Shown here in pieces: positions 1 through 7,968 of a DNA stretch of 33,779 bases. Numbering within the stretch: the first letter of the stretch is position 1; each line of letters starts with the position of its first letter. Source of the DNA: an uncultured Ruminobacter sp. (GTDB taxonomy: Bacteria > Pseudomonadota > Gammaproteobacteria > Enterobacterales > Succinivibrionaceae); assembly GCA_902764345.1 (NCBI GenBank), contig CACWVT010000019.1:1-33779 (forward strand), read 5' to 3'. A program made the translations under genes and the position numbers. The notes under the pieces were generated by a model. The model worked only from the letters and a program-made list of their open reading frames with translations, was not told the origin of the DNA and ran no database searches.

Positions 1-488
1 TTCATTCAATGTATGCGGTAAATCCGTTTCTGTTTTTTTAACATCTACAGTTTACACGGTAAATCCACGTTTTGCATTCATTCGTGGAGGTCGTTTCATG
101 TTGTCTTTTCCCGGAAAAGAATCCCCTTGTCACGCATGCCCAAACTGATTAAGTGATTTTGAAAGTCCGGAATGTTTCATGCTTAATTTCTCGGCAGGGA
201 CCGGTTAATTAAGTTTACCGACATAACCGGATGAAAACCGGCTCACACTGAAAAACGATAACTGTGTAACAAAAGATAAAATAAGTTAAATCATGTAACT
301 TTTATTGAAAGATACCTCACACAGTTCAAAAAATATCATGTGATATCATTTTTAGGACAATAATGGAGAGTCAGAACTGTTTTCATGTTTTTCTCTCTCC
401 CATTTCCGGTAGGATTATCACTTAACCATACAGAATAAAACGGATGCGGAAACATAACCGGAGCATCCGGACATTAAAGGATTGGAAT
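1..488. other. Intergenic region upstream of sstT, no gene seen
   Basis: No credible coding frame is visible in these bases. The stretch is AT-rich from about 240 to 420. A short dyad with 6-base arms (ATATCA, two bases, TGATAT) lies at 333-346 and could be an operator. The pair AACTGTGT / ACACAGTT lies further out, near 259-326. A GGAGAG...CTCTCC inverted repeat at about 365-401 could form a weak hairpin in an sstT leader. None of these matches a regulator site well enough to name. Confidence 0.4.
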
Positions 489-1823
489 ATGAATTCTATA
501 ATAGCCGTGTACAAAAAAACACCGCTTATCATAAGACTGGCTCTAGGTCTCTTTATAGGCGGCATGCTGGGACTGCTGTGCCCGGAACCGTTCATGTGGA
601 TGGAAAAACTGGGGTATCTCTTTGTCACTGCCCTCAAATCCGTGGCTCCGATTTTGGTATTCATTCTGCTTACCAACGCAATAGTACATTCCCACATCGG
701 CGACGATAAAGGAACCACTTACGGACTCAAGCGTCTCTTATTGATGTTCTTAACCAGTGCCTTGTTGGCATCGGCATTATCCATAGTAATCTGCACACTG
801 TACAGGGTTCACGTTCCGATGCAGGATATTGATCCGAAAACCGCTGACATTGCTGACCGGTCTCTGCTTACGACCTTCGTAAACGAAATAATCTATAACC
901 CTGTTGAAGCCCTTGTCGAAGGCAGATATCTGGCAATTCTCCTCTGGTCTGCAGTTTTCGGTATTTTCATCCGCCAGTGCGAACAGTCAACCAAACAGCT
1001 GGTAGCCGACCTTTCAGAAGTAATGACAAAGATCACCAAGCTCATTCTTGAGCTTGCACCTATCGGTGTAATGGGTCTGATGTTCCATGACATGGTGGAA
1101 ACAACCAGTAACTACAGCATCAACTTCAAGGACATTATCATTCTGTTCCTGACAATTTCAGCTATTACATTCTTTATCGTCAACCCGCTCATTGTATTCC
1201 TGATGACCGGAAGAAACGCATTCAAGCACTTCCCTGCTCTGGAAAAGAGTATTCTTTACTCCTTCTTCACATGCAGCTCCGCCGCCAACATTCCGGTAAA
1301 CCAGCAGATTGCCGATGAAAAGAATGTAACCAAGCAGCTCAGCACCATATCAATACCTCTCGGTGCCAGCATCCACAAGCCAGGCTCAATCATTACCATC
1401 AATATGCTGGCTCTCATAGCCCTGTTCAGCGCCAACCCGCAAGCCGACATCACCATGATGCAGTATCTGGAACTCGGAATTGTGTCTGTTATAGCCTCCG
1501 TATGTACAGCCGGCGTTCCTAACGGCTCAATAGTACTTATTCCGATTGCCTGCCGTATTCTGAACGTGCCTGATGAAATGATTCTCAACATCATTGAAAT
1601 CAACATCATGATTTCATTCATCAGAACATCCACCACAACCGTACTTAACAGTTCAACAGATCTTCTCTTTACCCTTGCCATCGATGAACGTCACAAGAAC
1701 AATTCATCAGAACTCGTTGACAACATCATCAACGCAAAGCGTGTAAGAATCCGTGAAGAGAACGAAAACGCCATCAAGAAGGCTCTTCAGGCAACCGCAA
1801 ACGGTTCCGACAAGCCTGAATAA
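489..1823 (+). CDS. sstT: Serine/threonine:Na+ symporter, SstT type (DAACS family)
   Basis: Inner-membrane sodium:dicarboxylate/amino-acid symporter of the SstT branch, expected to import serine and threonine with Na+. The 444-residue product is close to the usual length of about 410-440. The N-terminus is strongly hydrophobic, and the family signature is clear: a serine-rich SSAANIPVNQQ segment, then a SIPLGASI segment near the middle, a GVPNGSIVLIPIAC segment in the second half, and an LNSSTDLLFT motif near the C-terminus. An in-frame ATG lies 45 bases upstream, but the start at 489 has an AAAGGA ribosome site 6-7 bases before it and gives the normal family N-terminus. The gene is monocistronic, with a good terminator 60 bases after the stop. 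The anion-transporter fold is certain; the substrate is inferred from family resemblance. Confidence 0.88.
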   Translation: MNSIIAVYKKTPLIIRLALGLFIGGMLGLLCPEPFMWMEKLGYLFVTALKSVAPILVFILLTNAIVHSHIGDDKGTTYGLKRLLLMFLTSALLASALSIVICTLYRVHVPMQDIDPKTADIADRSLLTTFVNEIIYNPVEALVEGRYLAILLWSAVFGIFIRQCEQSTKQLVADLSEVMTKITKLILELAPIGVMGLMFHDMVETTSNYSINFKDIIILFLTISAITFFIVNPLIVFLMTGRNAFKHFPALEKSILYSFFTCSSAANIPVNQQIADEKNVTKQLSTISIPLGASIHKPGSIITINMLALIALFSANPQADITMMQYLELGIVSVIASVCTAGVPNGSIVLIPIACRILNVPDEMILNIIEINIMISFIRTSTTTVLNSSTDLLFTLAIDERHKNNSSELVDNIINAKRVRIREENENAIKKALQATANGSDKPE

Positions 1824-1883
1824 AGCCGCCAAAACAGAGGCTTCAAAGCAACGTGACCTCTGCACATGAAAAGGCATGATTTC

Positions 1884-1922
1884 AGAAAACCTTTAACGGC
1901 ACGTTAAAGGTTTTCTTTTTTC
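1884..1922 (+). terminator. Rho-independent terminator after sstT
   Basis: The stem AGAAAACCTTTAACG pairs with CGTTAAAGGTTTTCT around a GCA loop and is followed by a run of T. It ends sstT transcription. It may be partly bidirectional because the other side is A-rich. Confidence 0.85.
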
Positions 1923-2064
1923 ATGAACGAAACACACTTACTCACCGTAACTGACCACCGGCGAAAATAATTCAGTTCCCCGATTATTGTCATGCCACCT
2001 GGGAATAATCCTTAAGTACTCGTGTTCACACGATGCGGGGATACGCATTGACGTAAGAAATTTA

Positions 2065-2640
2065 TCAGTCCTCAGTCAAAGCTCCGGCCTCAGTCTGTCT
2101 TTTCTCCAGCTTCTCCTGCTTTTTCTGAGCTCTTCTGCCCGCAAAAAAAGCTGAAATCATGGAACTGCACTCCTCCTCAAGCACACCTCCGACAACCTCA
2201 GGATGATGGTTGTGTCTTAAATCCTGCAGTATATTGAATACGGAGACGTCACCTCCGGTCTTATAGTCTCTGGCACCATATACCACCCTGCCGATTCTTG
2301 CATGGATAATGGCTCCTGAGCACATGATGCAGGGTTCAAGGGTAACATAAAGAACGGTATCGGTCATGCGATAGTTGCCAATGGCCGAGCCGGCTGCCCG
2401 TATTGCCATAATCTCTGCATGAGCCGACGGGTCATTAGAGCTTATCATGCGATTATGCCCTCTGGCGATAATCTCGTTTCCGGAAACCATCACGGCACCC
2501 ACAGGCACCTCTCCCAACGCAGCGGCCTTTTCTGCTTCCCTCATGGCCTCACGCATAAAATATTCATCAGACATGCCGCATTCCGGAGGAAGCGGCTTTT
2601 CATCAGGAAGATTAGTTCTGGTATCTCTGCTGTCAGTCAT
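2065..2640 (-). CDS. tadA: tRNA-specific adenosine deaminase
   Basis: Converts A34 to inosine in the tRNA-Arg(ACG) wobble position. This is an essential cytosolic zinc enzyme of the cytidine/deoxycytidylate deaminase fold. From the chosen ATG the protein has 191 residues. The zinc-binding and catalytic HAE lies at about 74-76 and the PCxxC motif (C104, C107) at 103-107; GEVPVGAV and YGARDYKTGG are also typical of TadA. The ATG at 2640 is preferred over a GTG 51 bases upstream because AAGGA sits 8 bases before it, and the longer form would run into the terminator stem of nifS. The first ~22 residues are an extra tail, and a charged Lys/Gln-rich C-terminal tail is present. It lies downstream of nifU-nifS, but a terminator separates them. 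Confidence 0.93.
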   Translation of the reverse strand: MTDSRDTRTNLPDEKPLPPECGMSDEYFMREAMREAEKAAALGEVPVGAVMVSGNEIIARGHNRMISSNDPSAHAEIMAIRAAGSAIGNYRMTDTVLYVTLEPCIMCSGAIIHARIGRVVYGARDYKTGGDVSVFNILQDLRHNHHPEVVGGVLEEECSSMISAFFAGRRAQKKQEKLEKRQTEAGALTED

Positions 2641-2656
2641 CGGAGCAATCCTTAAT

Positions 2657-2695
2657 ACAAAAAACCGGTGCGGGAACAGAAATCCCTTCACCGGT
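2657..2695 (-). terminator. Terminator of the nifU-nifS operon
   Basis: On the minus strand, the stem ACCGGTG / CACCGGT (2664-2695) carries an inner GGGA/TCCC pairing and is followed by a run of six or more T. It lies 22 bases after the nifS stop and just before tadA, so tadA expression needs readthrough or its own promoter. Confidence 0.88.
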
Positions 2696-2717
2696 CTTAT
2701 TCAGTAACGTATCTTAA

Positions 2718-3941
2718 TTACAGGGTTCCCTTGTAATCAGGATCAAATTCACCCATTGAAGGCTTGTTCTGCTGCCAATAAGGAGAATATGAACGGAGCT
2801 CGCTGATGATTCCCGGAAGCACCTCGATCACCCTGTCAATTTCAGCTTCTCTGGTAAAACGGCTTAAGCTGAATCTTACTGTACCGTGAGCGGAAGTGAA
2901 TGGAATCTTCATAGCCCTCATTACGTGAGAAGGCTCCAGTGAACCGCTGGTACACGCACTGCCGCTGGTTGCCGCAATGCCGTATTCGTTAAGCTTGAGC
3001 AGAATGCTTTCGCCTTCAACATATTCAAAAGCTATGTTTACGGTATTGGCGGTTCTGTTCTCCACGTCACCGGTAACAAAGCAGTTAGGAACAGCCTTAA
3101 GAATTCCGTACTGCAGACGATCCCTCAGTTCCTTCACGGTATCGTTCATCATAGGCAGATGCATCTTTGCAAGTTCGCAAGCCACACCCAGCCCGACAAT
3201 GTACGGAGCATTTTCGGTACCTGCTCTGCGACCGCGTTCCTGATGACCGCCGTGCATGAATGAACGGAATCTGGTTCCGCGACGGAGATAAAGAACACCG
3301 ATCCCCTTAGGTGCGTGAATCTTGTGACCGCTGAAGCTCAGCATGTCAATCTTGGTACGCTTGAGATCAATATCAATCTTACCAGCGGCCTGCACGCCGT
3401 CGGTATGGAACTGTGCGCCTACTTCCTTTGCCATTTCCGCCATCTGTTCGACAGGGAAAATGGTGCCGGTTTCATTGTTTGCCCACATCACGGAAACAAT
3501 GGCGGTCTTATCAGACAAAAGTCTGCGGTATTCGTCAAGATCAAGACGGCCCCTGCCGTCAACACCGAGATAATGAACCTTGTAGCCCTTCTTCTCCAGA
3601 GTGGCGCAGGTATCAAGAATAGCAGGATGTTCCACGGCGGTGGTAATCACCTCACGACGTTCCGGCATGGCGTTAAGGGCGCTCCAGAGAGCGGTATTGT
3701 CTGATTCGGTAGCACATGAGGTAAAAATGATTTCGTCATCATGCTCCGCTCCAAGAAATTCGGCAACCTGATGTCTGGCTTTGTCTATTGCATGACGTAC
3801 CGGTTCGCCGAAATCATGCATGGAACTCGGATTGCCGTAGTATTCCGTGAAAAACGGAATCATGGCATTGTAAACCAGAGGATCCGTTTTGGTGGTGGCA
3901 TTATTGTCTAAATAAATTCCCTGAACTTTAGTATCTGTCAT
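2718..3941 (-). CDS. nifS: Cysteine desulfurase, NifS type
   Basis: PLP-dependent enzyme that takes sulfur from L-cysteine as a persulfide and hands it to the NifU scaffold for Fe-S cluster assembly. At 407 residues it has the normal NifS length. The PLP lysine is in FSGHKIHAPKG (K207), and the catalytic cysteine is in GSACTSGSLEPSH (C330). The substrate-binding segments LDNNATT and GGHQERGRRAGTEN are intact. The tight SACTSGS loop and the pairing with a three-domain NifU place it in the NIF class rather than the ISC or SUF class. It starts 11 bases after nifU, with GAGG ahead of the ATG, and the pair ends at a strong terminator. No nitrogenase genes are in view, so a general Fe-S role is more likely than nitrogen fixation. 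Confidence 0.95.
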   Translation of the reverse strand: MTDTKVQGIYLDNNATTKTDPLVYNAMIPFFTEYYGNPSSMHDFGEPVRHAIDKARHQVAEFLGAEHDDEIIFTSCATESDNTALWSALNAMPERREVITTAVEHPAILDTCATLEKKGYKVHYLGVDGRGRLDLDEYRRLLSDKTAIVSVMWANNETGTIFPVEQMAEMAKEVGAQFHTDGVQAAGKIDIDLKRTKIDMLSFSGHKIHAPKGIGVLYLRRGTRFRSFMHGGHQERGRRAGTENAPYIVGLGVACELAKMHLPMMNDTVKELRDRLQYGILKAVPNCFVTGDVENRTANTVNIAFEYVEGESILLKLNEYGIAATSGSACTSGSLEPSHVMRAMKIPFTSAHGTVRFSLSRFTREAEIDRVIEVLPGIISELRSYSPYWQQNKPSMGEFDPDYKGTL

Positions 3942-3952
3942 AAACGCCTCTG

Positions 3953-4879
3953 TTAGTGATGAGATGAAGTACCAACGTTCACAACCTGGATGTATTCACC
4001 GATTGCTTCCATAATCTGCTGCTGAATCCATGACAGTGTCATATCGGTCATCATACAGCCGGTGCATGCGCCTGAAAGTTCAACCTCGACGCGATCCGGG
4101 GTAACCCTCTTAAGCACGACGTCGCCGCCGTCCTGAGCCAGAGCAGGCTTCATTCTTTCAATAATGTCCACCACTGCCTGATAGAAAGGAACCGCTTCAT
4201 TTTCAGGAACATTTTCATCAGACGCAGTAGTCTGAACGGCGATTTCCTTTTCCTCTTCATCGTGAGAATGAGCATGTTCGCACTGGTTCTTGTAGTAGGC
4301 ATCACCTTCCATTTCTGCCAGTGTTCTGTTGAGGACATCCTCAATCTTCTCAATGCATGAACCGCAGGCACCGCCGGCCTTGGTATAGTTGGTCACGTCC
4401 TGAACTGTCTTGAGATTATTTTCTTTTATGGCTCTTACAATCTTGGCCTCATCAATGCCGAAGCATTTGCAGATAAGAGGAGAATCTTCATTATCATGGA
4501 CATATTCCTCACCCTTGTACTGTGCGACGGCCGCTTCAAGTGCTTCCCTGCCCATTACGGAACAGTGCATCTTTTCAGGAGGAAGACCGTCAAGGAAATC
4601 AGCCACGTCCTGATTGGTAATCTTTAAAGCATCGTCAATGGTCTTGCCGATTATCATTTCGGTAAGAGCAGAAGATGAAGCAATGGCACTGCCGCATCCA
4701 AAGGTCTGGAACCCTGCATCCTCAATCACTTCGGTTTCAGGATTGATTTTCAGCATAAGACGCAGTGCGTCGCCGCATGAAATTGAACCAACGTCACCGA
4801 TTGCGTTCGCATCCTCGACGACCTTGGCATTTCTTGGATGGAAGAAGTGATCCTTAACCTTCTCTGAATAATCCCACAT
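3953..4879 (-). CDS. nifU: Three-domain Fe-S scaffold protein NifU
   Basis: Scaffold on which NifS-derived sulfur and iron form [2Fe-2S]/[4Fe-4S] clusters. From the start chosen here (N-terminus MWDYSEKV) the 308-residue protein has an IscU-like domain with C35, C62 and C106, a Bfd-like [2Fe-2S] domain with C137, C139, C172 and C175, a linker rich in His/Glu at about 200-230, and a C-terminal Nfu domain with C272 and C275 (CTGC). These nine positions match the numbering I recall for Azotobacter NifU, which strongly supports this start. An in-frame ATG 114 bases upstream (4993) would add 38 unconserved residues, and a TATAAT lies within its first codons (4984-4989), so that stretch is more likely leader DNA. 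It forms an operon with nifS. Confidence 0.94.
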   Translation of the reverse strand: MWDYSEKVKDHFFHPRNAKVVEDANAIGDVGSISCGDALRLMLKINPETEVIEDAGFQTFGCGSAIASSSALTEMIIGKTIDDALKITNQDVADFLDGLPPEKMHCSVMGREALEAAVAQYKGEEYVHDNEDSPLICKCFGIDEAKIVRAIKENNLKTVQDVTNYTKAGGACGSCIEKIEDVLNRTLAEMEGDAYYKNQCEHAHSHDEEEKEIAVQTTASDENVPENEAVPFYQAVVDIIERMKPALAQDGGDVVLKRVTPDRVEVELSGACTGCMMTDMTLSWIQQQIMEAIGEYIQVVNVGTSSHH

Positions 4880-5384
4880 AGATAATCCGTCCTCAATCTT
4901 GTAAAAACTTTCCCGCAGCATGCCGGAGAGGCTCTCGGCACCGTGAGGAAAAATTAAATCTGTTCTTTCTTTACCGCTGAAATTATAAATCATTAATCAC
5001 ACTTTTATCTTGTTTTTTTTGGTTCACAGGTAATTTTTTTCACTTAAAAAACCTTTTCCGTCAAAAGCTTCGAAAACGTGCAGCAGTCCCCGAAACACGT
5101 GATTCTTACAAAAACAGAGTGTTTTCATGGGAATTCCTGCCGCAATAGCATCCATGACAGATCATTCACGTAAGTTTCTCTTTTTCCTCAACAACATGTA
5201 CATTTTGACCATCCGATCTTTTTACTGACTTTTCTTTTGTGATATATTTTCACTTCACGAATTACATAATCACGGGCGGAGGATGATGCGGAATCGAAAA
5301 GTGAATCACTGCGCAGAAAAAAATCTGCGCTTTGCTTTCTCTTTCCTGAACATCCCCGCCTGACACATACAGGAACAGCGGACA
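4880..5384. other. Divergent intergenic region nifU / dnaT-like gene
   Basis: About 500 bases with no convincing gene. A minus-strand TATAAT at 4984-4989 is a candidate -10 for nifU, but no good -35 is visible. A perfect 7-bp hairpin lies at 5311-5330 (separate entry). The rest is AT-rich with no recognised motif. A 65-residue frame at 5188-5385 on the minus strand has no family resemblance and was left out. Confidence 0.4.
5311..5345 (+). terminator. Hairpin before the dnaT-like gene (attenuator or terminator candidate)
   Basis: GCGCAGA pairs with TCTGCGC around a six-A loop and is followed on the plus strand by a T-rich but interrupted tract. It lies 55 bases ahead of the dnaT-like start, so it could be a 5' leader attenuator. 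The broken T tract makes efficient termination uncertain. Confidence 0.4.
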
Positions 5385-5936
5385 ATGCTTAATGCAAGGG
5401 AAATGGAAAAGATCACCAGCGGATACATGCATCTGCAGTCGAGAACCATATATGCCGTCTATCTCTCCACCTATGCGGAAAACGGCGAAATCATTCTTGA
5501 CTACGTAACCGCATCCCGCTGCATCAGCATTCTGAACCCCGACGGCAGCCCGGCATACAGTCCGAATGCCACGGAAATCAACGGTTACATACTGGAACTC
5601 ATCGAATCCGGGCTTGTTGAACCGCAGAACGCCCCGGCTTCGGTTCTCAGTGACGGAACGCCGTACTACAACGGTATCCTCTGCAGACTTCCCGCAAAAT
5701 TCGACGGCGGAATATCCGACCTCTCATTCAGGCTGTACCGCATGCACGCCGGATGGCAGCCGTCCGCGCAGTTTTCCGAACAGGCCGTGTTCAGCGGTCT
5801 CAGTGATATCTCGTATAACCTGTCCGAGCTTAATGACTTCATCAGCTACTGGATTACCACAAAGGCCGTAAAGGATGATGCCCACTGGAATCTCGCCTTC
5901 ATCTCCTTTCTGAAGAGAAGAAGACACGAAATCTGA
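5385..5936 (+). CDS. DnaT-like primosomal / ssDNA-binding domain protein
   Basis: 183 residues. The C-terminal part (about 118-180) matches the DnaT C-terminal domain pattern: an HAGWQPSAQF segment, then FSGLS, an acidic helix leading to FISYW (152-156), and a conserved aromatic W169 in the HWNLAF stretch. DnaT links PriA/PriB and DnaC in replication restart, and its C-terminal domain binds ssDNA. The N-terminal 110 residues do not resemble E. coli DnaT. Segments such as EINGYILELIESGLV look like a small winged-helix or initiator-type fold. No dnaC neighbour follows; cmoA does. The start is the ATG at 5385, with GGA/AGGA ahead of it. An alternative reading is a replication-accessory protein of mobile origin that uses the same domain. 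Confidence 0.66.
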   Translation: MLNAREMEKITSGYMHLQSRTIYAVYLSTYAENGEIILDYVTASRCISILNPDGSPAYSPNATEINGYILELIESGLVEPQNAPASVLSDGTPYYNGILCRLPAKFDGGISDLSFRLYRMHAGWQPSAQFSEQAVFSGLSDISYNLSELNDFISYWITTKAVKDDAHWNLAFISFLKRRRHEI

Positions 5937-5983
5937 CGGTTAATTTCACCTTCTCCGCCTGAATTCCGCCGTCAACGTCAGAA

Positions 5984-6012
5984 TGTTACATCCTTCCGAT
6001 TTCTGTTATAAT
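5984..6012 (+). promoter_or_regulatory. Candidate sigma70 promoter of cmoA
   Basis: TATAAT at 6007-6012 lies 35 bases before the cmoA start, with TGTTAC/GTTACA about 15-16 bases upstream as a weak -35. The 12-base string TTATAATTGGCA recurs at a second putative promoter near 8962. Confidence 0.5.
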
Positions 6013-6046
6013 TGGCAGGTTTTTAGACAATGGAAGCTATCTGACT

Positions 6047-6766
6047 ATGCATGACAATATTTTTGCGGCACCGCGTGACCGCATCGGTGATTTTTCTTTT
6101 GATGACACTGTAGCCAACGTATTTCCGGACATGATTAAAAGATCAGTGCCGGGATATTCCAACATTGTCAGTGCCATAGGCATGTATACGGCAAAATTCT
6201 CAAAGCCCGGTACAAAACTGTATGATCTCGGATGCAGTCTGGGAGCATGCAGCATAGAAATGAACAGATATGCGGCCGAAGGCTGTGAGGTCATCGGCAT
6301 CGACAATTCCGAAGCCATGGTATCAAGAGCCAGGGAAATTGTGAAAGGATACAAGGGGAACGGAAAGGTCACCATTATCTCCGGTGACATTACCGACTTT
6401 GATTTCGAACCGGCCTCCGTGGTTGTTCTCAACTTCGTACTGCAGTTCATTGCTCCTGAAAAACGCAATGCCCTGATGAAGAAAATTGCGGATGCCCTGG
6501 TTCCCGGCGGAATTCTTGTTCTCAGTGAAAAATTCAGATTCACCGACGAAACCATACAGGACACGCTGTTTGACCTTCACCTGGATTTCAAGAAGGCAAA
6601 CGGTTACTCCGATCTTGAAATAAGCCAGAAGAGGACATCCCTCGAAAACGTGCTTATTTCCGATGACATTCCGACTCACATCAGCAGACTGACGGACTGC
6701 GGATTCTCTCATGCATCCGTATGGTACCAATGCTTTAACTTCGGATCGATTATCGCCATAAAGTAA
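6047..6766 (+). CDS. cmoA: Carboxy-S-adenosyl-L-methionine synthase CmoA
   Basis: Makes carboxy-SAM from SAM and prephenate. CmoB then uses it to build 5-oxyacetyluridine at position 34 of several tRNAs. The protein is 239 residues, near the usual 240-247. It has the class I methyltransferase fold: a DLGCSLGAC glycine loop near residues 58-66, an acidic IGIDNSEAMV strand end, and FVLQFIAPEKR followed by LSEKFRF, all typical of CmoA rather than an ordinary methyltransferase. The N-terminal start MHDNIFAAP is characteristic and fixes the start. cmoB follows after 207 bases, as its pathway partner. The overlapping minus-strand frame at 6323-7513 is a shadow. Confidence 0.95.
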   Translation: MHDNIFAAPRDRIGDFSFDDTVANVFPDMIKRSVPGYSNIVSAIGMYTAKFSKPGTKLYDLGCSLGACSIEMNRYAAEGCEVIGIDNSEAMVSRAREIVKGYKGNGKVTIISGDITDFDFEPASVVVLNFVLQFIAPEKRNALMKKIADALVPGGILVLSEKFRFTDETIQDTLFDLHLDFKKANGYSDLEISQKRTSLENVLISDDIPTHISRLTDCGFSHASVWYQCFNFGSIIAIK

Positions 6767-6973
6767 GAATAAGCCGCAGATTTTTCCCGAAAACAGGCCT
6801 TGCCGTTCACCCGTACGTTGCGGTCTGCAGTTCTGATTTTCGGGTGCGACGGACTCCCGTGCGTGACGGCCGTATTTTTTATTTTCAGGCCGTAAAAATC
6901 TGTTTACCAAAACGGTGCAAAACATTAAACTACGCATCGTGTTACAAACGATATTTTCATGGAGTGATTTTTC

Positions 6974-7966
6974 ATGTTCAGTCCCTTCAATAAGTTTCTG
7001 GAAATAATTGCAGGAGATCCGAGTCTCGGCAGATGGCTGACAAGACTTCCTCAGGATCTGGAAAACTTCCTGAAATCGGCAGAAGGACAGGAATTCCGCA
7101 GGTATGAAAAAATACTGGAACGCACCAGACCGCTGCACGCCGAATCCCTGAATCTCAAACAGCCTTACGTGTCGTTTGGCAGTGGTGACGCAATCACCGA
7201 AGGACAGCATCAGATGCTTAAGAATCTCTTTAAGGAGATGATGCCGTGGCGCAAGGGACCTTATGAGCTCTTCGGCGAAAAGGTTGAATCGGAATGGCGA
7301 AGCTTCATGAAATGGGACCGTCTGCTCGGAGGCATTACTCCTCTTGAGGGACGCAAAATTCTGGACGTGGGATGCGGTAACGGATACCACATGTGGCGCA
7401 TGCTCGGCGAAGGAGCCGAAAGAGTCGTGGGCATAGACCCGTGCGCACTTTTTACCGCCCAGTTCGAACTGTTTAAACGCACTGCTCCGGAAGAAATCCG
7501 GCAGAAGATTCATCTGCTTCCGCTCGGCATCGAACAGCTGCCGGCGCTCGAAGCCTTTGACACAGTTTTTTCAATGGGAGTTCTCTACCATCGCAGAAGT
7601 GCGGTGGATCACCTGATGCAGCTGCAGAACCAGCTGGTACCGGGCGGAGAGCTCGTTCTTGAAACGATGGTCATCGAAGGAGACGAAAATACGGTTCTGA
7701 TTCCTAAGGACCGTTATGCCAAGATGCCGAACATCTGGTATATACCTTCGATCCCATCACTGAAAAATTTATTAAATAGATGCGGATATATTGATGTAAA
7801 ATTAATAGATGTGTGCATGACAACAACCGAGGAACAGAGACGCACAGAATTAATGATTACGGAATCACTGGAAGACTTCCTTGATCCTAATGATCATACC
7901 AGAACCGTCGAAGGTTATCAGGCACCGACAAGAGCCGTATTTACAGCCAGGAAAAAAGGTAGATAG
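6974..7966 (+). CDS. cmoB: tRNA U34 carboxymethyltransferase CmoB
   Basis: Transfers the carboxymethyl group of carboxy-SAM (the CmoA product) to 5-hydroxyuridine-34 of tRNA. The product is 330 residues, close to E. coli CmoB (323). An N-terminal helical region is followed by the tRNA-binding WRKGPYELFG and the EWRSFMKWDR motif, then the SAM-type loop ILDVGCGNGYHMWRM, VVGIDP, FSMGVLYHRR and the C-terminal PNIWYIPS. GGAGTG precedes the ATG. The next gene, a retropepsin-like lipoprotein, starts two bases after this stop, so the two are probably translated from one message although no functional link is known. Confidence 0.95.
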   Translation: MFSPFNKFLEIIAGDPSLGRWLTRLPQDLENFLKSAEGQEFRRYEKILERTRPLHAESLNLKQPYVSFGSGDAITEGQHQMLKNLFKEMMPWRKGPYELFGEKVESEWRSFMKWDRLLGGITPLEGRKILDVGCGNGYHMWRMLGEGAERVVGIDPCALFTAQFELFKRTAPEEIRQKIHLLPLGIEQLPALEAFDTVFSMGVLYHRRSAVDHLMQLQNQLVPGGELVLETMVIEGDENTVLIPKDRYAKMPNIWYIPSIPSLKNLLNRCGYIDVKLIDVCMTTTEEQRRTELMITESLEDFLDPNDHTRTVEGYQAPTRAVFTARKKGR

Positions 7967-7968
7967 AC

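Noticed and set aside
333-346. ATATCA-TG-TGATAT dyad as a CRP or FNR site for sstT
   Set aside because: It fits neither consensus well; only a generic operator candidate can be claimed.
5188-5385. A 65-residue minus-strand frame between nifU and the dnaT-like gene
   Set aside because: No homology pattern, poor start context, and it overlaps the hairpin at 5311-5330.
6860-6906. ACGGCC / GGCCGT inverted repeat with T-rich loop between cmoA and cmoB
   Set aside because: No T tract follows the stem on either strand, so it was not called as a terminator; it may be chance.
6323-7513. A 396-residue open frame on the minus strand over cmoA and cmoB
   Set aside because: It lies wholly antisense to two clear genes, has no family resemblance and no convincing start; it is the result of codon bias in the real genes.
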